This document shows, one piece after another, positions 12,601 through 27,600 of a stretch of DNA of 64,000 bases; position 1 is the stretch's first letter; each line of letters opens with the position of its first letter. The translations under genes and the position numbers were made by a program. Origin of the DNA: Lineus longissimus (lineage: Eukaryota; Nemertea; Pilidiophora; Heteronemertea; Lineidae); assembly GCF_910592395.1 (NCBI RefSeq), contig NC_088324.1:12550953-12614952 (forward strand), read 5' to 3'. The notes below the pieces were generated by a model. That model had not been told where the DNA came from and did not search any database. It saw nothing but the letters and a program-made list of their open reading frames with translations.

Positions 12601-15600
12601 TTTTGATAACACTACTCCACTGTCCGAGCCACTCCCAGTTTTGTACACGGTCTTGCAAGTGGCGTCAGTGAATGTGCTGTCGGTGTCCTGCGAGCTTCTA
12701 GGAGTCAACGCCACCTTGTTGAGGTTTTCGGCATCACTCAAATGCTCCTCAGAGTCTTCCACCTCCCTGTCATGGTCGTCGTTACTCTTGTCTTCATTCT
12801 GTGGTGGATGAAATTAAATGAGTAGATTAAAATGGATATCTCTACCCCCAGTTCCTTAGACCAACACCATATAGAACCTGACAGGGATAAAAAAACTAGC
12901 CCCCCCCCCAACAGATTAATCAGCTCAACAGTTATTCTGATCAGTTACTCTTTTTCTAATTTTGATTGTTTTCATAATCCCAGGTACTTCACAAGAATTA
13001 CTTTCAAACTGGAAATACTCTCTTAAAAGGATACAGGCAGGCACAGTGTAGGCCAGATTATGTTATGCAAAATAGCCAGTAGGTGGCTCTTCAAAATCAA
13101 AGTACATGAGCACTGTTCACATAAGTACAAGGAAATAAAAGTGGTTTAACTTTGTGCAACATCAAATGCATAAGTGCATGCAAAATAATGACCAAAATAA
13201 CAAATACATGTAGTATGAAATTCATGGCCATTTAAGGTCACAGGAAAGTAACAAACAATGGCAGGTGGAATATTTTAAAGGTTGTCAAATGTGCAAGACA
13301 GAGAGTAGCTGGCAACAAAGGTTCTGATCTCATTCAGTAAATTGTAATAAGATTTGGAAAAATGATCATATCCATGCAGTCACATTCATTAAATATACGA
13401 CAGATAAGAAGATTAACTTCCTTTTCCAAACAGTAGCTCAAAAATCTTAATACTGAATCGTGAAGGAAGGAAATTTAGACAGCAACATCGAAAACCATAG
13501 CCTTGCTCTTTAGAGAACGTTTCTAATGCATACTTAATGCCTCCCGCCCCAAAAAAGGAAAAAATTTCCCTGATATTCACATATCCTGAGGACATCACGT
13601 CTTTGGAAAAGTAAGCTATTGCTAAACATACATCCAACATCAGAAAATTGATAGACATACAGAATAGTGTTAAAGTGAATACCTGCCTTTGTATCTAAGA
13701 AACACCAGGTTGCTAACTTACAGAATTCTAACAGCAAATTATTTGATCATACAAACGTACAATATAAGTTTCAAGAAAATTAGTATGGTCTCATGAGAAA
13801 TGGCATAATATCAAGATCAAAATCATGATTTTCCAAAGACCTTGAGATACAACCTCACCTAGGGATACCCAGGTTTTACCAATAGCCAATTTAGGGTTGC
13901 AATCCTTTTTACAATTTTTCCCTACCCTTCACCTCTTTACAATCAATGAAGTTCTAGCCAATATAGTGAGGTGTGCAAACAGTCAGACCAAGGTCAAAGA
14001 AAACAAAGGCGAAAGCAGACAACATCACAAAAGTAAACGAACCTCGACGTGCATTCGTTCAAAATACAACTCCCGAACCTTTTCTTCCACTGAGTCCATT
14101 GGTGTTATCTTGGCAATGAGTTCACTCCGGCTTGGCGTATAGGGGGAGCTGGATAAGCTTGTTGTGCAGCTGGTCGAGGTCATGTTGGATGAAGCGTCCA
14201 CACCTGATGCTGCCCCCTGTTTACTCAGCTGCAAGAAAGAAAGGACACCTTGCATTTGATACTTAATCATTGAAAGGCCTTGTTAAAAGGTTCTTCAACC
14301 ACTTCCTATAAAGCTGTAATGTACACCATGGCCAGGGTTTGAAGAGAATGAAACCCTCAAGCTGCTTGGATAGCAGTGAAACACCCCACACATTAACCTT
14401 TAGCGCTGTGAAGCATATGAAGATACTCTCAAGTATACTCACCAGTTTCTCTGTAATCTCATAAATGATGAGGTCGCCTCGTGCCGTCCCAACCCACATG
14501 TAATTATCATAAGGCAAGATGGCAGTGATCCTTGAAGGGTTGAAATAATTCTCTTCATCCTAAAAAGAAAGTTGTATTCAGTAACTTCTTTCAAATTCAA
14601 TTTCAGTTTGTCAGTTTCCACCAAAAGGAATCATCTTTTGACACAATTTGTTCAAATTCCAAGCTACACTAAAGTTTCATATGCTCTAGGTGGTGCCTGC
14701 TACAGAAATGAACAACATCAAGAAGGGATGCAACAAAAAACAAGCGTGTTGCTATTCAATTTTGCATACATTCAGTGCAGAAATAATGTCAGAGTGAAGT
14801 CCGCATTCTTTCCACTGATCTACAAGTAAGGGTCCTAATGTTTCTTGATGTTAAGACATGTAAACAAGGGGACATTGTCACAACCAACTTATAGCCGCAG
14901 GACTATCCTCATCCAAACATGAAGATAAAAAACACAGTAAGCTAGATCAAATCTTAGCAGCGATAGTAAAAGCGATGATTAGAACAAAAGAAAATGAGGT
15001 TAGCCTTGCACCAAGTTTGTCAGAGGCCTTGTAGGTGTCAAGTTACATGCAGAAGTCTTGACAAATTGGCATCAACAGTGTTTGAAATATGTCATGATTG
15101 TTTTGATCATATTGGAATGGAAAGGTTGCAATTAGAAGTTTTTATCATGCATACCGAAGCCAAGAAAAAGGACAGCTCAAAACATCCAAAACATGATAAA
15201 GACTTACAGAGCGCCCCCTATTATTTACCTCATCCACACTTACCCGTCTGGACATATAATATCGGTTTTCGCGTACATCGTAAAGTAAACGACAAACCAG
15301 TTGTTTGGTATCCCATAATTCCAGTGTTGACGACCCCTTGACAGCAATCCACACTCCGTGGTCACCTTTCATGAGGCGGAGGATATGATCGAAGGGGGTG
15401 CTGGAGACAGCAAAGCTATCCATTGTGTCCAATGTGCTGGAGGGAAAAAAGATAATTTAGAACAGCTTCACGTATCTTAATCTGAAGTGGGGTCTTTTGA
15501 ATGCTTTCTATGATCAATGCAAGATATCTTAGGTTCTCTGTCTCTAAGGAGGAGGCAACAGAAGTAAAGTGACTCGCCAAAGATCACAACTGATGCGTTC

Positions 15601-18600
15601 TGTCTGAATCAGATAGAAAGAACTCACCTCGCATGGAGGATGACCACACTGTTCCCACTGGCACACCACAGCTGCTGGTTGATCAGTAGTAATGATGTCA
15701 CAGGGTTGTGTCCAATCAGAATGTAGAAGCCATCACTTTTGGGTTGGTCTTCATTGATGTCCTCCATTATAGCTATCGTCCCATCGGCCAATGCTGCAAA
15801 CACTTTATTTTTCTCCCCCTCTTCTTGATGGCAGCACAGGTCAAGTATTGCATCGTGAAGTCGTGTGTTCCAGAGCTGCTCCCTGAGATCAAAACAAAAA
15901 CAAGAATGAGTTCAGATTTAACACTGCGACTCCTTGGTCAACTCCTTAGTGAAGTGCATTTCAGTGATAAACATCACATGGGGACAATGTCACAACCTAG
16001 GAAGACAACCTACCTCGATACAGTGGAGAATGCATACAGTGTCCATGAGAGTGTGCCCAACAACATGAGGTCTTCTGTCACGGCAGTGATACACATGATG
16101 CGAGAATCAAACTGGAAAATAAGAAGAAGTCACCACATTTAGTTCATTTTCCTTGGCTCTGTTATGAAGAGAAGACATAAAGACCTGATTGTGACAATAC
16201 AGGATCAAGGGATCTGAGACTTGAATGTTTGACTGTGTCTCCACGGGATGGTTGTGACAGAGTATGTTGAATGGATTAAAGAACTTCCTGTCATTTTTTG
16301 CAGACGGATTTTCCATGCCTTTGGATCACAGTGGAACCCTGGTCGGCGACCAACCCGGTAATGCAACCACACCGTGATCATTGGAGCGTTCTAAAATGTG
16401 GAATGATAAGAACTGAAAAGACGCAGTTACCTCGCAGTTCAAGTCATGCATTATGTTCTCATCACAGTTGATCTTACAGATCTTGCCTGAACTCTGCTCG
16501 CCGTGACACATCCAGATTTTACCATCCATGTATGCTGAGGCACACTCGATGATAAGCGCGTTAGTGGGAGTCAGCTCTAGCTCACGGAACTGAAAGAATG
16601 GGACTTGGAATCAAGGTCTTACTTCCTCTGAGAGAATCTTGACAATAACAACTTCTTGACCAGTTGGCAATAATGTGATCCCACATTACACCTTTACTTA
16701 GAATCAGATATACCTCATTATATCACTGGGAATTTTACCTCGCATGGGCACTGCTTCAAATCTTGCCATAACAACAGAATTGTGTAGAGCAACCTTGTCC
16801 TTGGTGGTCAAGAAATTAGACATTAGAACTAATGACACACTAATACAAAGGGTTAATGACATATTACGGATGTGAGCAGGGAAACATACCGTTATTAACT
16901 GAAAATTATTTAGCTGTTATTTCAGGAGACATTCATCCTGAAATGTCTGCAACCCCGACACCTAATACAAAATGTTATAAAATATGTTACAAACATAATG
17001 TAGGTTATTTGAAAAATAAATTTCCTTCCATTTCCTACCTCACAATAACCTTTTTCCCAAAAAACTGTTTCTAATAATAGCACGCAATTTGGGCAACTGA
17101 AAGGAAGACATATCAAAGCCAGGATAGCCATAATTTGGTAAAAAGAATTGAGAAAGATTTGAAAATGGTAATAATAAGTGCACAGCTAAAATAGGAGCAA
17201 CATTAGCTTTCCAGTTATTCATCTAATGAGATGAAGGCCTAGTTGTCCGCTGGGTACACCAGAACCAGGGCATCATAGACAGACAATTATCAAAAACAAA
17301 ATGAAGCAAATTTGGTAAGCAGTAACACAAAAGAGTAACTAGAGGCAGGCATTTTTAAACTTAGTTAGGCTGCCTAAGAATGACGGGATTCTCACCATTT
17401 CTTCTCTTTCAGCTAGGTGGCGCCTCTCCTCTTCACGCTTTCGGACCTGCTCTTTCAACATCTTGAGATAGACGGTCTGTTTACTGGCAATGTCCTTCCT
17501 CCGCGGGAAAGGCCTCATTTCATCAAAAGCAACCTGTTGATTGAAAATATAGATGTTCAAAATGAAGTAACCTGAAGTCTGAGCTGTATTCGAAGAATAA
17601 TCCACTCATTGACTGAAATATCATTGCAAAGCCATCACTATTTTTATGCATCATCTATCGCAATATTTCAGAGGAGGACACGATTGGTAAACCAGAATCC
17701 TCTTCAACAAGATATGTCAAAGGGCCAATTGCATATTGAAGGGGAGAGTCCCCAGTATGCGTATCCAGAAGAAATGTTGTGATTTGTTACCTTTATGAGG
17801 CCATCAGAATCGAACGTCAGTCTAGCACACAATTTGAGATGCTTCATGATGCTAATTGTATCCTCCTTCTCCAAGAGCGCTTTCTCGTGAATCTTCAAAA
17901 TGGCGATGGCAAAACGGAACAGGACTTTGGGACCCTCGAGAAGGAAGCAGTCCCATATGCGGAGTAGAGTCTGAAAATTGACAGGGTGAAAACTTTAGCA
18001 GGTCAATGCGATCACTGAATGTTGTCGGAGGCACCTGCAATGACCAGTGCAAACATGCAGTTTTTGTCGCATTAGATCACTTCACTCAAGACAAAATCAA
18101 TATCTTCAAATGCAAAGGATGGAGCAATGTGAATGAGTATGCACAGACTGCAAGAAAACCTGCTCTGTAGAAACAGCAAAAGTTTTCTCACAGCCTAAGA
18201 AACCCTACCCACAATGAGACTCAGCTCAAGATAAGATCAATACCTTCACAGGTTATTGTTGTCAGAATGAAAACCAAGACGCTGACTCTTTCCTTGCATG
18301 TTATTCCTTTTTTTGTTATAGGAACGAGATCTTCGCAGCATGCTATGATATGTTTGAGGTCTTAGCATAGAATTTTCACCATGTCTGGTGGGAGTTTGTT
18401 GAGATTAAATGGAAAATGTCTGTATGATTATTTGGCTTTAGCACAGAACCTCATTTCCATGACGCTAGCGAATGTGATTCTCCCAACTTCTCCCATCTTC
18501 CTCATCCTGTGATTGGCAATTTATGTTTGCCAACTGAGCTCAGTGCAGATGACCCCTCAGTGATGATACCTTCCACATGTCAAATTCATTGGGCTTTTTG

Positions 18601-21600
18601 CAGGCTTGTATTTCATGGTTTGTTGGCATTCTTCTTTAAGGCTAATTAGGCTTAGTGGGGGGCATAACATCACCTTTTTTCACAAGTCATCATGGAAAAC
18701 AGGCTTTTCAGTGTCTAGAGGTGCATACGAGTCACATGTCTTCACAGAAAACTGCCGAGTCAACTAATTTCATTTAAAGATATATATCTAAAGACCAGTA
18801 GGACCTAGTTTTAAAGCAACAACCCATAAAATTAGGTGGGTAGGCCTATAAATCTGTTTGTTCTTTACTATTACAGTGATTTTGAAATCTCCCTTTATCT
18901 CCCAACAAATGAGAACAGGACATTTGACAATCACTTTCACACAGATTATATCAATATCATGATACTGACGGATTAGGATTAAACAGATATAACAGACATA
19001 CAATGTAATTGCTGTTTGCCCTAATCTAAACCGAAATTTGTGAACACGACTTGCAGTATGCAATTTGATATTGCCTTAAACCTCCACAGCAAACCTGAGA
19101 GGACAGAAAAATACTTCATTACATTCTAACAATAAACAACCTAATCAACAATTATATGGGAAACAGAACCAAACAAAGAAGAGCTTCTACCGGTAACATT
19201 ATCAGCCATCTTCAACCAAGGGACAAAAGTTCAAGAGAGAATTCCACTAAAGTGATTATTGCACCAGACACTCCTCAACAGAAAATCCTTTCATTTTCCA
19301 TGCCTCATTTGGCATCAAGCTGAGGAGGGCAATGAAAATCTCAAACTGATACAAAAGTCAGTTACCTTAGAATGTCATAAGAGCCATGGCAGCTAGTCAA
19401 GAACGCACCCAGCCTAAATTGCTGGACAAGCGATGATCATTTTAAACTAGAAATGAAATTGCTGTAGCCTCACAAAAGAAAATCCCATTAAGACCCAAAG
19501 AAGAAACCTGACATTGAAAATGAATGATGATGGTAAACCACCCGCTTAACTGCCTCAGACTCATTAAACCACAACCTAATTTGATAAACTTTCATTCAGT
19601 ACATGACCTCTTATCTTCAGCAAACTTTTTTAACAGAAAATTAATATTGATGTTTTTGTGGCATGCGTGTTGCAACTCTCCATGAAATATCGCATAACTA
19701 CTGCCTTAACCCTCTTTTATTCAATTTTCATAAAATTATCATCTTTTATTTCATTCATCACAGAACACTGCCACTAACCCCAGTACTTTGCAGATTTGCT
19801 TCATAGTACAAATGCACCTTGGTTTTCAAAAACATCCCTGTAACACGATCCCTAAACCTGTTTTCCTTACACAACCTCCAGTTCCATTTCAAAATGGGAA
19901 CATCCATGTGAGTTTAAGGTGCTCTACTGTTACCTCAGGTGGTAAACAGGATACAAAATTGTCACCACAACATGTCAGTTCTAAGAATTCAGTCATTTTG
20001 ACCAGGAAACAGCGTGTCAACAACTGACCTGTCCAACAACTACAGCAGGTGACATGATAAACTTGTCCCAGAACCTGGGAATTGGCTCTCTTGTCCCTGC
20101 CTTATGGTCAGTTCATACAAGCCAAACTCAGGGAAGGGACCCACTATCTTCTGCTGAAGAGACAAGCTATCATATCACATATTAGATCATGGCATTCACT
20201 TGGCCTTATTGATTTGAGTCTCAGATGTTTGAGAACTGATGTTGGCCCCCATCCTTCCTCATGCATGTTCTGAATCAAGTTTTGATGCCTCAGATTTTTA
20301 GTTCTGTGAGTCCGTAGTCATGCAAGTCACTGACCCTAAGGAAGAGTTGAGTAGTAACACAACTCAAACTGCAATATTCTCATGCAGTAAGCTACAGGTA
20401 TATCAATATGAATCAAGGTAGAATTTTCTTGTTTCTTTGATGTAAACCACATGTGCCATTCACTTGGCCTTCTATTCATTTAACAGTTCAAGGTACCCAG
20501 TTATCACATCTCAGGTGGATTTGTGTATACAGGATATCATAAAAAGAAATCCTGGAGAACTTGTCACTTCTCAGAAGGCAATAATCCCCATATGACAGGA
20601 TATACAAGGCAGTAATCTGGTAATGACAGGATCTACAAAGATTTTATATGATTTGGAATTACATGACTCCTGCAAGAAGGGCTGTTGTCGATTTCATATT
20701 ACAAGTGAGTATGCTTATACAGTTTATATTGAGTATGCCTACAAGGTTACTGCTCTGCTGGATGGGTGATTTGTCCGGCTATTTTAGGCTTTTTTGGGTG
20801 GAGTGCCATTGTTCGTCGGACTTCATAGGCCTATTTTGTTCAAATCAAATGAAAGAGATCTTTAATGCAATGGATAGTGTCCCAAATTGAATTTCGAATT
20901 CAGTAAGCTACACACTTCCAGGAGTAATCAACTTGAACCAGACGAATTACATTAGTCCACCCCACATGAGCATACGGCCCATTTCTGTGAGGTCTCAACT
21001 AGTCATCTTGGTGGCCTAACCAATTGTCCTAACTTGAGTCATCAGTCAGCCACAGGGCACTGTTTTGGAATCATTTCCCGCTATTTTGGAGTTACTAGTA
21101 TAAGGTACTTAAGGACAAGCAGATGACAGCAAAGCCAAAAAGACTGGTAGAGCAGATAGCCTGGGGTCTCTTGCTCAGAGAGCCTGGTGAACTGCATCCT
21201 TAGCTGCTAAGAAACTAGATCACTTTCTGTTGGTTATCGTTATTTCAAATTAACTTTGTAAATCAATCTCATTCACTAAACTCATTATAGGTCACAATTC
21301 TAAATGAGAAACTTATTTTGAAAATAAGAAAATGAGATGGCACAAGGATAGTTCATGTACACAGCAAAGTTCAGAAGTGCACATGGGCACTCTTGCAAAA
21401 AATAGCTTTTTTATCAAGAAGCGGTCAAACAAGAGCTACACAAATTCCTCAGGGCAGTCCATTTGACAACTTGAAGTATCTGGAGCTCCAACAAAATAAC
21501 AGGGACAAAGAGTCGAAAGAAGCCTAAAGGGGTGAATTGCTCTACTTTTTATAGCCTCTTTTTGTTGTCCTTGAGTTCGATAATAGCTGGCACCTGCACC

Positions 21601-24600
21601 GGAAGAATGAACTATGTCAGGCCAATATTTGAGATTTTCTTTTGTCATTTAGGTCAGAGTTGCAGCTGTAACAGCAAGCTTCCGAGTGGGGGCAGGACAA
21701 AAAAGAGTGTGCCTCAACGGATTTTAGCCACAACCTCACAACCATGGTTTTATGACGTTTGGGGATATCATAGTTGATACGATTTTCTTTTACAATTTGG
21801 GTAAGTTTACCATTTTCCTCTTCACAATATTATCTTTTATAAGATGTCAGCAAACCTCAATGACACAAAGGTTTTCCAAGCTGTGGCAGATTACTACAAT
21901 AGGATTACAAAAAAATGAGGCGGGTTGGTGAAATTTCATCTGGGTTGAAAAATATTATCCTACTCTAAAGTCTTTCACATGCTCCTCTCCTTGCATTTCA
22001 CTGGAGAGATTTTTTAAGTCATTTGTGAAAATATAAATAGAGAAGATATTCATTGTGCATGTGTGACATTCATTCTTTTGGGCCGGGAGAAGAGTCTTAC
22101 TCAGGAGGCCTTGGATACTGCAAAAGGGTTAAAATGACAGAGAGCCTATTAGTAGAGACAGACCTACTATAAATACTACAGTACTATATAAATTCCATTT
22201 TTGTGGTAAGAATTTTTATGACAATATTATACTAAGAACTGCCTGATGCAACCTATCACTATTTATCAGCATTCTTGGCATCCAATAAAGCCATTTATAT
22301 CATTTTCCTCAAAAATAACCCAAAAAATACAAGTGGGATGAAAAACAGGAAATCCTCGCAGAAACTTCTGATATCAGACAGTGCCTACCAAGGTGTAAGG
22401 AATTGGCCCACATTGTTTTGGTTTCAACCTTGTGATTAACCCAGGAGAGAGCCATTGATTCAAAAAATCGCAAATAAACATACTTTCGAAGTGGAATTAA
22501 TCCCACTACTGTTAATTTGAAACCAAAATGTTATCTGAAGCTAGATTACAATCTGTCAGTCATGTCTGAAAAAATGTTCAAGTGAAAGTTAAACCAAACA
22601 GCCAACTATCAAATCAAAACAATACATCACTACAGACTTGGCCAAAAGTAACATTCTTTGCTGCGCAGAAAAATCACAGCTATTCAGCTGTGTAATCCAC
22701 TGCTTTTGTCATAAATGCTGCATACAAATAGGGATGATACTTCTGAACAATACAGTAATTGCAAAGACCCTTTAATATTAAGCTCTAAATTACTGTCTTT
22801 AATGTGGGGATTGGATCTATTAGGATGAGATGCAGCATTACATTCCATGCCTTGTTCAAAAAAATAACTTTATCCTGCAGGTAAAACATTCCCACCAGAA
22901 TCATGAAACTACTCGACACCATCCTCTTCATCATGGGCGTCACCTATACGCAGATCTTGGCAGCTCCATCTGGTGTCCAAAGAGATAAACGCGCCCTTGG
23001 ACCGATGACGAAGGAGGAAGCGTTTTATACAATGGTTGAGGGACTTCATCGGCAGATAAATGATCTATATAATGACAGGGACAGCGACAGGTAGGCACGA
23101 AATGTTGGAATCTTCCAAGAAGACAAAAGGCTATAACTTGTCCATTGATTTCTTGGAAAAACAACTGAGGTATTAATCTCAAGAAATTATGCAAACAATC
23201 AAATAAAGCATTAATTTTTACTGATAATAGCTGATTGTTTTGGAGTTCTTATGGTAACTATTCATATTCTGGTATAAGAACCTCAAGTTCAAGTTCTACA
23301 GCCATGGCCGACCACAAGGTATCTCCTTCCACTGCAAAATTACTTGACAGAATTTCCCACATCTATCTCACTGTACATGTCCAGCCAATAATAAAAACTG
23401 GCATACATGAAAAGGTTATTTACGATTTTTATCAGAAAATCTCCCTGAATAACTATTTGACATAAACAGACTACCAACACAGCAGGTTTGTGGGTATGAT
23501 TTTCAACAAAACTCTGCCAAGATTGCCAGCACCTGACATTAACATGATTAATGTCAATATCAAATCAGCTGATTGACATGAATAGCAGGACGTGAAAAGC
23601 CTGCCTGAACTATCATTTCCCTAATAAAATCAAGGGACTGACAGGCTTATCTCCCAATTTCTAGCTATAATGAATTTGCATCATATCATGAGAGCTGTAC
23701 GCAGTATTTTCATTGATAATAGCTTCTTTCTTGTAGACGTTCATTCGACAGACTGATTTGAGTTATATTTTGTTTACAAGGCAACCAAGTTAGAGTAGGT
23801 TTCTTTAATGATAAATCTTTTATTTCCAGAAAGCGCTTCCAGGAGCTGGAGGTAAAGGTTGACCACCACCAAAAGACAATTCACAAACTTCGCGTGGAGC
23901 TACATGGGTTAAACGAGCAGCAGACAACCAGTCAGGACAAAATACAGAATTTACAGGGTTTTATCGAAAATCAGGAATCAAATTTTCAAGATATTCGAAC
24001 AGTGCAAACGTTGTTAGGTCAAGACATCAAAGGATTACTAGAAGTACAAACTAATTTTACTGAAAGTGTTTCTAGACTTGAACAAAATGTCCTCAAGGGG
24101 GAACAAGAGAAAGAGATGTTCTCTGGTGCTGTTTATGACATGAACAAGGAAATAAAGACAATGTGCGACTCTATACAAAGACAAAAGTCTGATTTAGAAC
24201 AATTGCAATTCACATTTCAACATGTTATTGAGGCAGAATTCGGAAAACCAAAACACAAATCGAAATCTAAGGCGCGCTCAAAAAAGAAGGGGGAGAAAAA
24301 GTCCACTATCATTCCATTGTTTGATGAGTTCGGTTCTGGATCTGGTGAACCAGAACTGAACCTAAAGGTCAACGAAAATCTTGAGAATTCAAATTCAAAT
24401 CAAAGTGTTATTAGTGACCTTGACTCTAATTCTAATGACACTGACCTAGGTTCTGGTGACCTCGATCTTGACCCTGACCTTCAGAAGGTCAATCCTGCAA
24501 CCCCAACTCAAGAAACACCAACGGGCACAACCATGTTTACCTCGACGGACTCTGAAGAAGATGAAGTGGACATAACAAACAACGGGATCCTCCATGTCTT

Positions 24601-27600
24601 CTCTAATGACTTTGCAGAAAGATTTATCGAACAGGTCAATGAAATCAACAATCTTAAGGTCAAGGTCAAAAACTTGAATATCACGGTGAAAAACCTTGCG
24701 GAGCAATTTTCAGAGAGGCCGTCCGAAAGTGCTCAAACCAGTGCTGATCTTCTCCGTGACACTTTTAGTAATTTGACGCAACAAATGTTAACCCTTCAAC
24801 AACTGAATACAATCAGTATACCAAACATTACCAACACCTTTTCAAATCAAAAAGAGTTAGACAAATTACTAGGAGTTGTCATGGAGACAAAAGACTCAAT
24901 TAATGATCTCGCGAGGGCCTCTTTTGAGGAGAAGATTCAATACGAGGAGAAGTTCAGTGAGATTGGTTTCAAAGTTTTCCAAATGAACAAAACAGTGACC
25001 ACTGCCATGCGACGATTAGAGAAGTATAAAGAACGCTCACGAGACACACAGGATGACTTTGGAGACCAGATCGCTGAAACGTCTGAGAAAAATCTCAAAT
25101 TAGAACAGCGACTTGAGCATGTCGAGGTGAAAGTTTTTAACGCTTCATTGCAAAAATGTTTGAAAAAGGACCGTGATAATGATCAGGATAAACAGATTGT
25201 AAACATCATCCAGGACTTGCAGACGTTGATAACAGTCACCGAGAGACAAAAACGTGATTTACGCCGATTGAAAGTTTTGGTGGAGGAGAATAATATGAAC
25301 AATGATCAGACAACAAAAGTCATAGGTGATCTCCTCGGACTGACAAAGAATCTTACAGTACATATTCCTGAGTTATTAGACGCCAAGGCAGAGGTGGACA
25401 ACTTAGTGGAGCATCTACCATTAGGTGAGTAAGAAAGTACATATATTTAGTTTGACACTTTCAAGACATCCAAGAAGATGGTGAATTAGAGACCTATCTG
25501 ATTGCTGTAATTCAGATTCAAAATAGACTGAAAGAGTCCACCAACACCATTCCCAAATACTCTAGAGTCTCCATCTCATGGTTGAACTCTGAACAAATCC
25601 TCAACATCAATATTCAGCATTCAATTAGCTATGAAACTTTAACATTTCAGATTGTACTGAGATATACCACAAGGGTATCCGCCACACCGGTATCTATCTC
25701 ATCCGACCCCTAGGACAGGTTGGATCCGTCGGGACGTACTGTGACATGGATAACGACGATGGCTGGACGTTGATCCAACGACGCCTCGATGGCAAAACTG
25801 ATTTCAATCGCGACTGGTACGATTATAAGTTCGGCTTCGGCGACACAAAGAGTGATTTCTGGATTGGTAATGACAACATATACTACCTGACGATTCAAGA
25901 CGACTACATGTTGCAGATAGATATGTGGGATATGAATGACGTCTACTGGTACGCCCTGTATGAAGACTTTTACATAACAGGCAGCGAACAGGACTTCATT
26001 CTAACTGTAAACAATTACACTGGTAATGCAACAGATGCTTTGAGTTATTCTAATGGGATGAAATTCGGCACACCAGATGTTGACAATGATGCGAGTAGCA
26101 CACATTGTGCGACGTTTTATCAAGCAGGCTGGTGGTATAAACATTGCCAGTTTAGTAATCTGAATGGCAGGTTCGATATCGGGATGGTTTGGTTTAATTA
26201 CGAGAGAGACGAGTGGATGCAGATGAAGAAGACAATTATGAAAATTAAGCCAAGGAATTCAAGCGATTAGTTCTAGGTCATGTACTTCCATTGGAAGTTT
26301 TACTATTATAATTTGGGTTTAGGATTATGACATGACTGCTCAAGGGCATGTGACAGTCAACTTTGACATGTTTTTAATGAGTTTTTAGTCTAAAAAAATG
26401 TTGACAATTTCAAAAGAAAGAATGAACTAGTGTGTGCTTCATATTTGTTCTGATCGTAATATAAAGGATTTTAGATGTACATAATTTCTCTCTTACTCAA
26501 CGATCCCTGAATAAATCCAACTTACCTCCATCGGGACTGAATCGAAGAATATCGCCAAGAACCAGTTCAAGGTCACTGTGGAAATCTCAATGTCAAGGTC
26601 ATCCAAATGCTGGTGGAGCTTGGGTAACTTCTCTTTGAGGAGTTCCTTGAGGACTTCTTGGTCAGCCTGCGCCCCGATCAGGTTGTGATCGAAGTAATGA
26701 GGAGTGAAGTACTTTTCTGTCATAGCTACCAAGCACCTGAAACATCAAGGGAAGAGTCCAGGGAGGTTTAGATCACTATGGTTGGGCAGTGAGACATATC
26801 GGTGACCGTTAGCTACATTCCACGCCCTGATCCTATCCCTACAACGGTTCATCCCCATTTCGCCTACACCCATTTCGCCTACACCCATTTCGCCTACAAA
26901 ATTTACCCATTTCGCCTACTCACCATTTCGCCTACTCACCATTTCGCCTACACCCATTTCACCTATTCACCATTTCGCATATTACCCATTTCGCCTACTC
27001 ACCATTTCGCCTACTCACCATTTCGCCAACACCCATTTCGCCTATTCACCATTTCGCCTATTACCCATTTCGCCTACATCATTTCAAATGTTTTATGATA
27101 GTAACTTCAAATTCAAAAGATGTAATGACCATTTGTAAAGCCAAGCTCCACAATGAAGATATCCTGTAGGGCAGCGCTTGGTTGTACCAAGATGTAAAAA
27201 AACAGGCCAAGACTCTTGGGTTCTTCACTTACAAATATTCATAATTGAAATGATGAAAAAGCCCCCCCCCCTCGCCTTTATAACCCCTTGAAAATGGAAG
27301 TACTAGTATGTCGGCAATTGACCCGAACACATCAATATCTACATGTTGAAGAGTGACCTTCCCTCCCCCCACCCCCAATTAAGTGAAGTGAAGAGAGACA
27401 AGACCACCATTGAATATTCATAGGTTGGAGGTTCCAGACCTATAAATTAGACGCGAGAGTGTTTTCAACTGTCAAGTGCTTATTTGGAGAGGTATTGGAA
27501 AGGTATTTGGTATGGCAAGTCTACAGATAAAAATAATTTTTTTGATGACAAAATAAATTTTGAGATTTGGCTGAAAACAGTGGAAATATCATGGTCTCTC

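Noticed and set aside
11231-12811. Several plus-strand open frames opposite the 1.6-kb acidic exon
   Set aside because: Antisense shadows of a long Ser/Asp/Glu-rich coding exon.
26802-27098. 98-codon frame rich in HFAYT and PFRL
   Set aside because: It is a read-through of the 15-bp minisatellite arm of the fold-back element; the mirror frame at 27925-28167 is the same artefact.
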